Source of the DNA: Eulemur rufifrons
Taxonomy: Eukaryota; Chordata; Mammalia; Primates; Lemuridae
Assembly: GCF_041146395.1 (NCBI RefSeq)
Contig: NC_090986.1
Location: 40,584,001-40,648,000 of the forward strand
Reading direction: 5' to 3'
DNA length: 64,000 bases
Both the position numbers and the translations under genes were made by a program. Below are positions 48,188-59,872 of the stretch, piece after piece (within the stretch, counting starts at the first letter, position 1; each line of letters begins with the position of its first letter). The notes beneath the pieces were generated by a model that saw only the letters and a list, made by a program, of their open reading frames with translations, had not been told where the DNA came from and made no database searches.

Positions 48188-48394
48188 TAATGTGGGCAAA
48201 CATGCCTTATATGGTCTGTCCTCACTTTTCTCCATCTTCCACTTTAACCCTATACAACTTCCACACCCCATGTTTTACACAGAGGTAACTCTTGCCATTC
48301 CATTACCAGTTATGTAGCGAAGCCTTCTCTGGCTGCCTCTGCTATATCTCCTTATTAAATACTCTCAATACCTGTACACCATTTATGTTTATTT
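48188..48394 (+). repeat. L2 LINE body, right part
   Basis: Continues the L2 split at 47729: 'aacatgccttatatggtctgtcctcacttttctccatcttccactttaaccc', 'aactcttgccattccattaccagttatgtagcgaagccttctctggctgcctctgctatatctcc'. Confidence 0.65.
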
Positions 48395-48630
48395 CACTAC
48401 AGGTTACTATGTGTCAAACACTATTACAATATATGTAGTTTAAATAACTCTATATTCCTAATAATCTTATATAAAATAAATACTTTAAAAATTTTCATTT
48501 TACATATCAACGAACTGAATACAGAGAGGTTAAGTAACTTGCTCAGAGCCACACAAGCCTATACGTGGCAGTCGGGATCAACCCCAGGCATCTAAATCTA
48601 AAGTCCATACTTTCAACCACCTTGCTTCTG
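48395..48630 (-). repeat. MIR SINE, antisense
   Basis: 'ggttactatgtgtcaaacactattacaatatatgtagtttaaataactctatattcctaataatctta', 'attttacatatcaacgaactgaatacagagaggttaagtaacttgctcagagccacacaagcc', 'ggcagtcgggatcaaccccaggcatctaaatctaaagtccatactttcaaccacc' is a nearly complete antisense MIR. Confidence 0.85.
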
Positions 48631-49159
48631 CTGCCTCTCTCCCTGAGTGACATTTACCATGGTTACAATTTACATTTATTTGTGAGACTGTTCGAGATTG
48701 TCTATTTCCTCACTGCAAGAAAAACTGTTTTGCTCATTACTATGGTACATAATATGATTGGTAATGAAAGCAGGAAAAACAACTGAAAATTATTAAATAT
48801 CAAATTATTGTATTGACATGAATACATTTTAGATGTTAACTTCCCCTCATGTGTGTGCTCTGCATCAAATTTCATATTGCTATGTTAAATTATTTAAAAA
48901 AATTTTGAATGAGCATTGGGCAGAGGTATTTGACATAGATAATGAATATTTTCATGGCCTTACAACTTAATAAATTAAGAGTCTACAGTAGAGAGATTGA
49001 TATTTCAGAAATGTTTTGAAAAGTATTTATTTTTCATTCACATTGAAAGTTTCATGAACCAGAAGTCATCTTCTTTTCCTCCAATTAATTATTAATTCAA
49101 ACTCTTTGTCAAGATATGCCAAGGGGTAGTAAAAGAAGGTAACATTTTCCTGCTATAAA
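48631..49159. other. Unclassified stretch
   Basis: AT-rich, nothing recognised. Confidence 0.4.
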
Positions 49160-49670
49160 ATACCATGTGCTCATTACATGAAATTTAGAAATACAGAAGA
49201 TTATTATGAAGAAATTAAGAATCAATCACTGCTCAATCTGCCAAGGAAAGAAAAACCAGAATTAATATTTTGGTGCATAAATCTTTTAACACCTATATAT
49301 ATAGATAGATAATATTTACATATATGTGTCAAATACAGAGAAATACATACGTGTATATGTTTGTGTATGAGTGCAGTTTTTTATAACTTAACCTTATGTC
49401 ACTAGCATATTTCACTATTATTAAGCATTGTTCAAAAACATGATATTTAATGACTGAATAATATCATTTTTCTCTTCTTAATTTCAGTATTTTCTTTTAT
49501 ATAATAATTCAGTGTTCTTTTATGTATGAATCACTATCCACCTCTCTGAAATTTTCCTCATGATGGAGTCTCCAAAGTGGAAAAAGTGAGTCAGAAAGAA
49601 TGAATTTGTTAAGTCTCTTGATTCATATTGCCTGATTGCTTCCCAGAAAGGTTGTAGTTAATTAAACACT
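49160..49670 (-). repeat. Old LINE-like fragment (L1M-type), tentative
   Basis: 'taccatgtgctcattacatgaaatttagaaatacagaagattattatgaagaaattaagaatcaatcactgctcaatctgcc', 'aatattttggtgcataaatcttttaacacc', 'gattgcttcccagaaaggttgt' parallel an old LINE consensus. The same wording appears at 30480-30930. Confidence 0.5.
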
Positions 49671-49889
49671 CTTAATGGAAATATTCAAGGGTGTCTAGAC
49701 AAATATACATTTACCAGCATAATATAGTACTTCTGGAAACAAAATCTTTGATAATCAAAAACTTTGATAACCCTCTGCTAATGAATTTTTGGGAAGCCAG
49801 CAGTCTCATAGTTTGTTCATGTGTGTAAAAATTGCTGCAAACATCATGCAGGAAAATTTGAAAACTCCTGCTAAAATTTAAAATTGCCT

Positions 49890-50080
49890 GCCTTTTGATA
49901 GAAATTTGTCTTCCAGGAATGATTCCTCCAGATATACTGATGCTTGTTATCAAAGTCATGTATACAAAAATATTCATGGCCACCTATTTTGTAATAACAA
50001 AAGGTTGTAAGCAACTCAACCATCCATCTAGAAGAGGTTGGCTATAGAAATATGGTATAGCCATACTATAGACTACTGGA
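49890..50080 (+). repeat. Old L1M LINE ORF2/3' fragment, sense
   Basis: 'gtcttccaggaatgattcctccagatatactgatgcttg', 'gtatacaaaaatattcatggccacctattttgtaataacaaaaggttgtaagcaactcaaccatccatctagaagaggttggctatagaaatatggtatagccatactatag' follows the late ORF2 region of L1M elements. Confidence 0.65.
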
Positions 50081-50224
50081 TTTATTAGAGCTCTTTATGT
50101 TGAAAATAACAAATGTGACTCAAAGTGGGTTACATTATAAGAAAATAGGTTGATAACTTGAAAGTTCAGAGGGAGAGTGGACTTTAAGGTGACCTTAACT
50201 CCTTGGCTGTCACTATCCCCAAAG
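50081..50224. other. Unnamed interspersed repeat piece
   Basis: 'ttagagctctttatgttgaaaataacaaatgtgactcaaagtgggttacattataagaaaataggttgataactt' looks like the same kind of unnamed repeat seen at 9360-9420. Confidence 0.3.
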
Positions 50225-50638
50225 ACCTAGTTTCTCTATTTCTGTGAAGACTGTCATTGGTATTTTGGTGGAGATTGCATTGAATGTATAAATTGCTTTG
50301 GGTACTATGGACATTTTAGCAGTATTGATTCTTCCAATCCATGAGCGTGAGGCATCTTTCCATTTTTCTGTGTCCTCTTCAGTTACTTTATTATTATTTG
50401 ACAGTTTTTATTATAGAGGTCTTTCACTTCTTGGGTTAAGTTTATTCCTAGGTATTTTATTTTATTTGTAGCTATTGTAGATGGGATTACGTTCTTGGTT
50501 TGTTTTTCACATTGTTTGCTGTTGCCATATAAAAATGCTACTGATTTTTATATGTTGATTTTGTATCCTGAAACTTTATTGAATTTATCACTTCTAATAG
50601 TTTTTTTTTTGGAGTCTTTAGTTTTCTCTAGATATAAG

Positions 50639-50981
50639 ATCATATTGGCCATGTGCAGTGGCTCACGCTGTAATCCTAGCACTCTGGGAGGCTGAGACGG
50701 GAGGATCACTTGAGCTTGAGAGTTCGAGACCAGGCTGAGCAAGAGTGAGACCCCATCTCTACTAAAAAAATAGAAAGAAATTAACCGGACAAATAAAAAT
50801 AGAAAAAAAAATTAGCCAGGTGTGGTGGCACATGCCTGTAGTCCCAGTCACTTGGGAAGCTGAGGCAGGAGGATCGCTTGAGCCCAGGAGTTTGAGGTTG
50901 CTGTGAGCTAGACTGGTGCCATGGCACTCTAGCCTGGGCAACAGAGTGAGATTCTGTCTCAAAAAAAAAAAAAAATCATAT
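50639..50981 (+). mobile_element. Full-length Alu inside L1
   Basis: Begins 'ggccatgtgcagtggctcacgctgtaatcctagcactctgggagg' at 50647 and ends with an A-run at 50961-50975. A 7-bp atcatat duplication sits at 50639-50645 and 50975-50981. The mid-region 'aattaaccggacaaataaaaatagaaaaaaaaattagccagg' is strepsirrhine-like. It is more diverged than the other three Alus, and the left-arm start lacks the CG-rich 'cgggcgcgg' word, so it is probably older. Confidence 0.93.
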
Positions 50982-52935
50982 CATCTGCAAACAAGGATAT
51001 TTTGAATTCTTCCTTTCCAATTTGGATGCCCTTTATTTCTTTCTCTTGTCTGATTGCTCTAGGTAGCACCTCCAGTACCATGTTGAATAACAGTAGTGAG
51101 CATGGGCATCCTTGTCTTGTTACAGATCTTAGAGAAAAGGCTTTTGGTTTTTCCCCATTCAGTATAATACTCACTGTGGGTCTGTCATACATGGCTTTTA
51201 TCATGTTCAGGTAAGTTTCTTCTATACTTAGTTTTTTGTGAGGCTTTTATCATGAAGGGATGTTGAATTTTATTGAATGCTTTTTCAGCATCAGTTGAAA
51301 TGATCATATGGTTTTTGACATTCATTCTGTTGACATGATGTATCACATTGATTGATTTGTGTATGTGGAACCATCCTTGCCTCCTTGGGATGAGTTTCAC
51401 ATGATCATGATGAATAATCTTTTTGATGTGTTGCTGTTGAATTAACTTTGCTAGTATTTTGTTGAGGATTTTTGCATCTATGTTTAATCAGAGATATTGT
51501 CCTATATTTTTCTTTTTTTGTTGTGTCATTGGTTTTGGTATTAGTGTGATACAGGCCTCATAGAATGAGATTGGGAGTATTCCCTCTTCCTCAATTTTGT
51601 GGAATAGTTTAAGTAGGATCCATGTTAGTTCTTCTTTGAACACTTGATAGAATTCAGCATTAAAGCCATCAGATCCTGGGTTTTTTATTGATGGGAGACT
51701 TTTTATTACTGCTTCTATCTTGTTACTTATTATTGTTTTATAATGGTTTTGGATTTCTTCCTAGTTCAATCTTGGTTGGTTATATGTGTCTAGGAATTTA
51801 TTCATTTTGTCTAGGTTTTCCAGTGTGTTAGCATATAGTTGCTCATAGTAGTGTCTAGTGATCCTTATTATTTCTACTGTATCAGTTGTAATGTTTCCTC
51901 TTTCTTCTCTGATTTTATTTATTTGGGTCTTCTCTCTTATTTTTTTCTTTTTTTTTTTTTAGTTCTGGCTAAAGGTTTGTGAATTTTGTTTATCGTTTCA
52001 AAAAAACTTTTTGTTTTGTTGGTTTTTTGTATTTTGTTTCAATTTGATTTATTTCTCCTCTGATCTTTATTATTTCTTCTACTAATTTTGGGTTTGGTTA
52101 ACTCTTTTTTTACATTCTTTGAAAGGCATTTTTAGGTCATTTATTTAAAACTTTTGTACTTTTTGATGTAGGCACTTATTGCTATAAACTTTCCTCTTAT
52201 TACTGTTTTCTTTTCTGTGTCCCATAGGTTGTGATATGGTGTGTTTTCATTTTCATTTACTTTGAGAAATTGTTAAATTTCCTTCTTAATCTCTTCATTG
52301 ACCCACTGGTCATGTTTGTTTAATTTCCATGTGTTTGTACATTTTCCGATGATCCTCTTGTTGTTGCTTTCTAGTTTTATTCCATTGTGGTCAGAGAAAA
52401 TACTTGGTATGATTTCAATTTTTTTGAATTTTTTGAGACTTGTTTTGTGGCTTAATATATGGTCTATCCTTGAGAATGATCCATGAGCTGAGAAGAAGGT
52501 GAATTCTGTAACTGTTGAATGAAATGTTCTGTAAATATCTATTAGGTCCAAGTGGTCTATAGTGCAGATTAAGTGCAATGCTTCATTGTTAATATTCTGT
52601 CTGAATGATCTTTCTGATGTTAAAAGTGGAGTGTGGAATTCTCCAATGTTTATTATATTTGGGTCAATCTCTCTCTTTAGCTCTTATAATATTTGCTTTA
52701 CATATCTGTGTGCTTCCATGTTGGGTGCATACATATTAATATTTAGAATTGTTATATCCTTTTGCTGAATGATCGCTTTATCATTATATTAATATAATGA
52801 CCTTCTTTGTCTCTTTTTACAGTTTTTGTCTTGAAATCTATTTTATCTGATAGAGGTATAGTTACTCCTGCTCTTTTTTGGCTTCCATTTGCATATTGAT
52901 TTATTTCATCAATTTTTTTTTCTGTAATTCTCTGT
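50975..52935 (-). pseudogene. L1 ORF2 endonuclease-RT relic
   Basis: Reading the minus strand from 52935 down: an endonuclease piece (ANGSQKRAGVTIPLSDK, KRDKEGHYI at 52752-52952). Then 52273-52578 has the DLIDIYRTFH block, the FSRIDHIL block that carries a catalytic Asp, and the SDHNGIKLE block with the catalytic His. Next come spacer text and RT (51185-51400 with [13 protein letters not shown]; 50959-51204 with [12 protein letters not shown]). The FADD box is intact at 50980-50991. Frames are separated by stops and shifts. It cannot make an active enzyme, although several catalytic residues survive. Confidence 0.85.
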
Positions 52936-52940
52936 TTCTC

Positions 52941-53532
52941 TTCTGAGACCATTAATATGCTTCAAAGAGTTGAGTTGAACTGATTATGGGCTAAAGTTTA
53001 AATTAGACTGAATTCTCTGCTGGTTAGCACAGGTCATAATTCCCATATTTCTTGATAATGAGGGATTGAGATTTTTGATATTGTCAGCATTTGAGTTAGG
53101 AAGGGATTGAGTTGCTGCATGTAAGAATAGTTAAGAGTTATCTCAGCCTCTTCCCACCTGTTAATTCTCTATCAGACTTTGTTTGAAGCTTCCTATTTGG
53201 GCAACAGAAAGGGAAACATTTTCAGTTTCTAAGCAGGGTCTATGTCTGTTTTTGTTTGCATAGGACTTGGACTTAGGCAACTATTTGAGTGACCTCACCT
53301 AGATATTTGCAAAATTTCACCAAAACACAAGGTACTTGATTAAGGAAAACCATGATGCTACAGAAGCCTCAATTAATAAAATGTTTTGTTACTTTGATTT
53401 TCTCGTGAACTCCTTTTTTGGTTTCCATTCTTACAGTTAAAATTTCTTCTAATTAATTAGATTGTTTCCTCAGCAAACCCATTTGAGATCAAATTTGAGA
53501 ACAGAATTCTTAATCCAATGACAAATATTGTT
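52941..53532. other. Unclassified stretch
   Basis: AT-rich, no gene or repeat recognised. Confidence 0.4.
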
Positions 53533-53705
53533 TCAAACTTTATTGTTAAAACAAATCACCTGAATATCCTGTTAAAATATAAATTACAATTTAGTAGGTT
53601 TGGGGTGTATCTGAAGATTTTGAATTTTTGACAAAGTTCTTCAAAATATTGATACTGCTGGTCCAGTTTCCACCTTTGAATAGCAAAGTAATAAGTGTTT
53701 CTTTG
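53533..53705 (+). repeat. MER5A-like hAT-Charlie MITE
   Basis: 'caaactttattgttaaaacaaatcacctgaatatcctgttaaaatataaattacaatttagtaggtttggggtgtatctgaagattttgaatttttgacaaagttc' and 'gatactgctggtccagtttccacctttgaatagcaaag' match the MER5A consensus order. Confidence 0.7.
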
Positions 53706-53924
53706 ATGGCAGACCCCTGGCAGTAATGAAAAGTCACTTTATGTGAGTACATCTATATTTATCATAGATCATTGTTCTTGTGGATTCATAGCCTCAGAAT
53801 GCCAAAGGTGAAAAGAGCATTAAGAAATAAGATTAATAGTTGTAGGTTCTGGTACATTGACTTCAATAATAGAACCAATTCTTCAACCCCATGTAGCTTT
53901 ATTGTGCCGTTTCATTCTATGTTT

Positions 53925-54285
53925 GTATCATCCACGTGACTTGGTTTGTTTAATGGGATATTAGCAGATATGACACACGCAGAGACTTGAGGAGTGCTTA
54001 TGTATTTGGGTTTTCCCTTGCTTGTTTCTCTGTGTTCCTCAGTTAGCCTTCTGAAGAATGAGGAAGACACGTGGCTTCATCACCTTGCTGCTCCAGCCAA
54101 CAGTCAACAGACCACCAAACATGTGAGTGAGCCCAGTCAACACTGGAAGAACCGCCCAACCCAACTCTGCCCAAATTGTTGACTTGTAAACCAATAAGCT
54201 AAAAAAAAAAAATACCTGTTGTTTTAAGCCTATGAGTTTTGGAGTGTTAAGTTATACAGAATTATTGGGGCAATAGATAGTGAAT
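53925..54285 (+). repeat. MaLR/MLT1-like LTR, diverged
   Basis: 'gtgacttggtttgtttaatgggatattagcagatatgacacacgcagagacttgaggagtgcttatgtatttgggttttcccttgcttg', 'gtgagtgagcccagtcaacactggaagaaccgcccaaccc', 'cctgttgttttaagcctatgagttttggagtgtt', 'aattattggggcaatagata' follow an old LTR layout. It is related to the copy at 11935-12325. Confidence 0.55.
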
Positions 54286-54454
54286 AATCTTGTTTCCGTG
54301 GAGGAAGGATTTGCATAAAGGGAGGCATAAGAGTACCAAAGAAAATCCTCATGCAATTTGTTTTTTTCTCCGTAACACTCTAGAGTCCTTGTTTCTCTTT
54401 CCAGGTGTTGCTTTAGTCTGCCTAAACTTGGTTGCCAAAATTGCATCTAGAGTC

Positions 54455-54635
54455 AGAAAAAAATGAATTTAAGTCCTAGTTGTGGAGCTTAATAACTCTG
54501 GATCATTGAACCTCTCTACCTTTCAATATCATTAGTAGTACTACCTATGACATAGAATTATTGTGAGAGGTACATTGGGAAAATATGAGTAAAGTGGTTA
54601 GCGTGGTAACCACTTTCCTTGTCCATACGAAATGC
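54455..54635 (+). repeat. MIR SINE, sense
   Basis: 'agagtcagaaaaaaatgaatttaagtcctagttgtggagcttaataactctggatcattgaacctctctacctttcaatatcatt' and 'ctacctatgacatagaattattgtgagaggtacattgggaaaatatgagtaaagtgg' fit MIR order. Confidence 0.65.
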
Positions 54636-54699
54636 ACAATAAGTGGTAGGCACTAGGAAAAACTAACACAATAAGTGCTAGGCTCTAGGAAAAATTAAC
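54636..54699. repeat. 32-bp tandem duplication
   Basis: Two abutting 32-bp units (54636-54667 and 54668-54699), both starting acaataagtg, differ at three positions. This is a local duplication at the 3' end of the MIR. Confidence 0.9.
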
Positions 54700-57600
54700 A
54701 ATTAAGGTTTTAGCAAAAAAAAGGTTAAGTGCTAATTATACCTCCCTAGTAAAGCCTTACTACTTGATAATTAATTTAGAAGGGAAATACAGTATATTTA
54801 TTAAAGACTATTAAGAGACAGTATTTTGCTTGATATCAGAGGAGAAGAGAGAGAAATATGTTGAATGAGTACCTCTTTTACCTTTCTGAGGCTTAAGGAA
54901 AAAAAGACACAGGCTATTGAAATGTATTACTCAATAGAAGGTATTTTTATCACACCACAAATATAGGAGCAACAGAGCTTGCTGTCAATTTCATGTCAAT
55001 TTTGGCCTCTTTAATCTGGCTTGGTCTCTGGTATTTAATTGTACAATAAAAACTATCTCTGTTTGTGTTGAACTTACTTTATGGAAAAAATTATAATTAT
55101 TTTTACCTGGATTCTATAGGTAAATGATAAGGTAAATGATCATTTTCTTTTTTTTCCCTAAAAAGCAGAGTGATGACAGATGTTAGTATTCAAGATGATG
55201 TTTGAGAAGCTTTATTTCTACTGGGTACTGTTCCAGGCAGAGTATGCTGTTCGAAAAATTGTATAACTTTTTTTGAGGGGCCAAAATATTTTACTGTTAT
55301 GGATAATATTGATTCCATAAACTCAGTATCTGAGTCTGGGCTGATAAATCTGTCTTCAAAGGATATTAAATCTTTTCCCAAAAGTTAATTTTATATGCAA
55401 CATCCTAATCTTGTCAGCTATATCAGCTCTACCGTAACTGTTATCCTTAAATTGGACCATAGCTTATTTCAGCTAAAGAATGTAGAATAATTCTTCATTC
55501 GAAATGCTATTTGGAAGATTGTTTAACTTGGTAAGTAAGATAGACTTCCAGTGATGTTGGTTAGTAGCTGAGTAAAGCAGAATGACTAAAATGATCCCCA
55601 CTCCAGGTTACTAGAATCAATTTTCTTGTGTACCTCTTCTACCCTGTGACCTTTATTTCTGTTTTCTGATTTTTCAGGCTGTCGGACACTATACATTTCA
55701 TGATTTGGAAAAGACAAGTACTTCTCTGTTATTCCCTCAATAATAAATAAAAGAACCTTAGAGGGGAAAAAAATTACTTTTAGAAATAGTAAAAGGGATA
55801 AAGTGTTCTTTATGGTTAAAGCTATGGAGAGTTCTGTGTTGAATTTGATTCTGTTGATATATGTTGGGAATTTCTGGAACAATAAGGATTAGTATGAGCC
55901 AAGAGAGCCGGAAAGTAGTTTGTCTGATGTTTCATTTATTATTTTCTCTCTGGGACAATTCATTCAGACACTAAGATCCTGAGAGATCAGAAACAGGAGA
56001 GGTTTATGAGTGACTTGACACCAATGACATGCATCTAGATATTGCAAGCTCAGAAGTTGGGCACTTAAGTCTACTGCACTGCTGGTCATGCTTGAACTGT
56101 CTGCAGTATGGAAAATAAGAGTCTTCTCTTGGGTTTTGGGTCTGAGTAGACCAAGGGAAAAACATAATCAGTTTGGTCTACATATATATTGCTCTCAGCA
56201 GTACATAAAGAATAATGTTCTGGGAGGGCAAGCAAAACTGATAAATAATGGATTGTAAAATGCAAATCTGGAGAGAGGAGTTTTCTGCCAGGCTTTAATC
56301 TTGAAGCGTTCTTAAAGCCTATAAAAAGTATGTAGCTTTCTATAGTCTTGAACAAGAATGATAAATAGTGTAACTGTCAATATACTGTGTACAGAGGGGA
56401 GATGGGGCATGGGAGATAAATAGTTGTAATTCAAAACAAGATGGAAACAAAATAAAACCTGAAATAGAAAAAGAAGCTGCAAAGTAGAATGCTGTTTTCT
56501 TAGCTTGAGCTAAAGCTAAATCAAGCAGCTATTAATAATTTATTTTTGTAAAATAGAGATAGGCCTTTCATTTGGCTCACATTAAATATAAGGTGCTCTT
56601 TATTAGAGAGAGAGCTGTAGCACTGGCAATAGTCACAGTTCATAAAATCAAAATTAAAAGGAATTTCCAGCAAAGTTTTTCTTAACTTTTTCTTTTGAAT
56701 TTTTATATTTATTTTTTGAAATGCTCTGGGAGTTTACAGATACCAGAGGAGTATTTCTTCTATTCTTTTGCTAGTTTTCTATTTGTGAAACCCAAGTTTC
56801 TAATAGTCTAGCTTGGTTAATTACCATCACTATAAATTGTGTTAACTATTGATCAATGACTAATCTTTTGGCAAACATTAGAATTATGATCTCTTATGAA
56901 TCAGACATATGTAGTGTGCATAATAAAAGGCATAAAAAGGTAAATAATACAGCCTCAAGCTACTGCAATTAGAGGTTTCTTGGCATCCTTTCTCTGCCCA
57001 AAGAGAGATCCTTTGCAGACAAGACCTAATGTAGAAAATTTTTTCTTTCCACAAAAGGCAAGAATTAAAAAAAGAAAACAAAACACTTCACATGTCATAG
57101 TGTAACAGGCTACACATACAGGTATCCAGAAACAGAAAAAATTTCAGAGCAGGGAAAGTGGGGAGAGAAGTCATTCTTAAAATAAAAGTAAATGGCAGTG
57201 GCATTTTCTGAATATATTGGAGGAAGCAATCTTCTTAGCAATAGGCTTAATGAGACATTGCTCTTTGAAATCTGAACTTCGATCAATTCTAGTGAGACTT
57301 GGAATTTTTTCTATTTGGTGATAAGGGAAAAGAAATATGAGTGCAATTGTTTCAGTGAAAAGTAGATTGAGACAAGAACAGGTGGGACACAGAAAGATCA
57401 CCAAGTCAGAAAGATGGAAACATAAACCATCAAGAATATTGTCCTAGACTCACTAAATCTTCAATAAGTAGGGGTGGAAAGAGATAGTTAGTGATAGAAC
57501 ACAATTTTGGATTGCCTATAGTTTGTTGTATTCACCTGTACTTTTGTCAAATGTATACCTAGATACCTACAGTTCTAAATTTTAGAATGCAAGTTTAGTC

Positions 57601-57711
57601 ATTCTCAGTTCTTGTCTTCTTACAGTCATACATTAAGGAACTGCAAACATTGCTCTGGATCTGTAGCTGAACCAGCTGGACCCCAACTGGCAAGATTCTG
57701 GTAGCTTAGTT
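54700..57711. other. Long unclassified, gene-free stretch
   Basis: About 3 kb, AT-rich. Frames such as 55586-55882 and 56086-56355 have no domain features. No named repeat is recognised. Confidence 0.4.
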
Positions 57712-58002
57712 TAAATAAATAGCATCACTTTGAGGTACCTCCAAATTCTTTTCCACAGAGGTTGCAGTAATTTCCAGTTCCACCAGCAGTTGAAGAGTGT
57801 TCCTACCTCTCCACATCCTTATCAGCATTTGTTGATTTGGGATTTTTTGATAAAGGCCAATCTTACTGGAGTTAAGTGATATTTCATTGTGGTTTTGATT
57901 TGCATTTCCCTAATGATTAGAGATGTTGAGCACTTTTTTATATGTTTGCTGGCCATTATTCTGTCTTCTTTAGAAAAGTTTCTGTTCATGTCCTTTGCCC
58001 AT

Positions 58003-59260
58003 TTATTGATGGGATTGTTTGATTTTTTTCTTGTTGATTTTTTTGAGTTCTACATAGATTCTTGTTATCAGCTCTTTATTGGATGTGTAGAGAGCAAATA
58101 TTTTCTCCCATTCTGTATGTTGTCTATTCTTTCTAATGATAGTTTCTTTGGCTGTGCAGAAGCTTTTTAATTTGATCAGGTCCCATTTATTTATTTTTGT
58201 AGCTGCTGCGATTGCTTTCAGAGTCTTCTTCATAAATTCTTCGCCTCGGCCAATGTCTGAAAGAGTCTTGCCTATATTTTCTTCTAGGATTCTTAAGGTT
58301 TCATAGCTTAGGTTTAAGTCTGTTATCCATCTTGAATTGATTTTTGTAAGAGGTGAGAGGTGGGGATCCAGTTTCAATCTTCTGCATGTAGCTATTCAGT
58401 TTTCCCAGGACCATTTATTGAAAAGGAATTCTTTTCCTCAGTGTATATTTTTGTCTTCTTTGTCAAAGATTAGATGACAGTATGCAGATGGTTTCATCTC
58501 TGGATTCTCAGTCCTGTTCCAAAGGTCTATGTCTTTATTCTTGTGCCAGTACCATGCTGTTTTAGTTACTATAGCCTTGTACTACAGCTTGAAGTCTGGT
58601 AGACTGATACCTCCCAGTTTGTTCTTTTTGCTTAAGATTGCTTTGGCTACACGAGGTCTTCTCTGGTTTCATACAAGTGTAGAATTATTTTTTCTAGATC
58701 TGTAAAGAATGATGATGGTACTTTGATAGGGATTGCATTAATTCTGTAGATCACTTTAGGTAGTATGGACATTTTAACAATGTTGATTCTACCAATCCAT
58801 GAGCAAGGTAGATTTTTCCGATTGTTCACATCTTCTACAATTTCTTTTCTTAGTGTTTTGTAGTTCTCCCTGTATATGTCTCTCACCTCTTTCATTCAAT
58901 ATATACCTAGTTATTTGATTTTCTTTGAGGCTATTGTAAAAGGTACTGCGTTTTTGATTTGAATTTCGGCTTGACTGTTATTGGCATATAAGAATGCCTC
59001 TGATTTGTGTGTATTAATTTTGTATCCTGAGACTTTACTGAATTCATTTACCAATTCCAGCAGTTGCTTGGTTGAATCCTTGGGGTTGTGTAGATATAAT
59101 ATAATATCATCAGCAAAGAGTGAGAGTTTGATCTCTTCTGCCCCCATTTGGACGCCATTAATTATGCTCTCTTGTCTAATTGCTCTAGCAAGGACTTCCA
59201 GCACTATGTTGAATAGAAGTGGGGATAGTGGACATCCTTGCCTGATTCCAGATCTAAGTG
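58003..59260 (-). pseudogene. L1 ORF2 RT/C-terminal relic in inverted half
   Basis: Minus-strand frames are 58911-59306 ([22 protein letters not shown], intact FADD box at 59106-59117, [19 protein letters not shown]), 58647-58895 ([24 protein letters not shown]) and 58003-58377 ([34 protein letters not shown]). The first 15 residues of the 58911-59306 frame are antisense of the direct half, so the inversion junction is readable inside that frame. Stops and frameshifts separate the frames. Confidence 0.88.
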
Positions 59261-59395
59261 GAAAAATAGAAATACCATTTGATCCAGCAATAGCACTATT
59301 AGGCATCTACCCAAAAGAACAAAAGTCATTCTATAATAAAGACATTTGCACTCGAATGTTTATGGCAGCACAATTCACTATTGCAAGGATGTGAA
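59261..59395 (+). pseudogene. L1 ORF2 C-terminal end in direct half
   Basis: Sense frame with [18 protein letters not shown] and [15 protein letters not shown], then a stop (tga at 59392). The consensus continues with 'KWKQPKCP'-like text, seen here as 'aacccaagtgcccatcaattc'. The 3' UTR follows to 59790 and ends 'atttgtacccccataatttcctgaaat'. Confidence 0.85.
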
Positions 59396-59872
59396 AACAA
59401 CCCAAGTGCCCATCAATTCATGAATGGATCAATAAAATTTGGTATATGTATACAATGGAATATTACTCAATTTTAAGAAACAACGGTGATCTAGCACCTC
59501 TTATATTTTCATGGATAGAGCTTGAGCCCATCCTCCGAAATGAGATATCACAAGAATGAAAGAATAGGCACCACATGTACTCGCCATCAAACTGGCACTG
59601 ACTGATCAACACTTAGGTGCTCACACAGTAGTAATATTCTTGGGGGTAGGTAGGTTGGGGATGGGTACACTCACAATGAATGGACGCAGTGAGCATTATA
59701 AGGAGGGAAAGGGCACGTCTCAAATCATGATTGGGATGTGGCAAAGTCATAACATGTAACCAAAATATTTGTACCCCCATAATTTCCTGAAATAAGAAAA
59801 AGAAAAATAAATAAATAGCATCCCTTCTACCAAGTCAACGTACTAAGACTCACTTTCTATCTGGAGGTGATA

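Larger units (their letters stand above)
50225..52940 (-). mobile_element. L1 internal fragment (EN and RT), antisense, Alu inside
   Basis: Covers ORF2 from the early endonuclease region (52940) to beyond the RT palm (50225). It lacks the 5' UTR, ORF1 and the 3' third, so it has no tail and no TSD that I can find. An Alu (50647-50975) interrupts it; L1 text is contiguous across the Alu. The sequence is more diverged than the L1s at 20636 and 57727, so this is an older subfamily. Loss of both ends suggests later deletion or rearrangement. Confidence 0.85.
57712..59822. mobile_element. L1 with 5' inversion (twin priming), perfect TSD
   Basis: Perfect 15-bp duplications taaataaatagcatc lie at 57712-57726 and 59808-59822. 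The element between them (57727-59807) has two opposite halves. 57727 to about 59260 is ORF2 on the minus strand (RT palm to the start of the C-terminal domain). About 59261 to 59807 is the end of ORF2 plus the 3' UTR and A-rich tail on the plus strand. In L1 consensus order the two halves adjoin: the inverted half ends at 'tggaggtacctcaaagt' (read in sense) and the direct half starts 'aaatagaaataccatttgatcc'. This is the expected product of twin-primed reverse transcription, not a later rearrangement. Confidence 0.95.
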
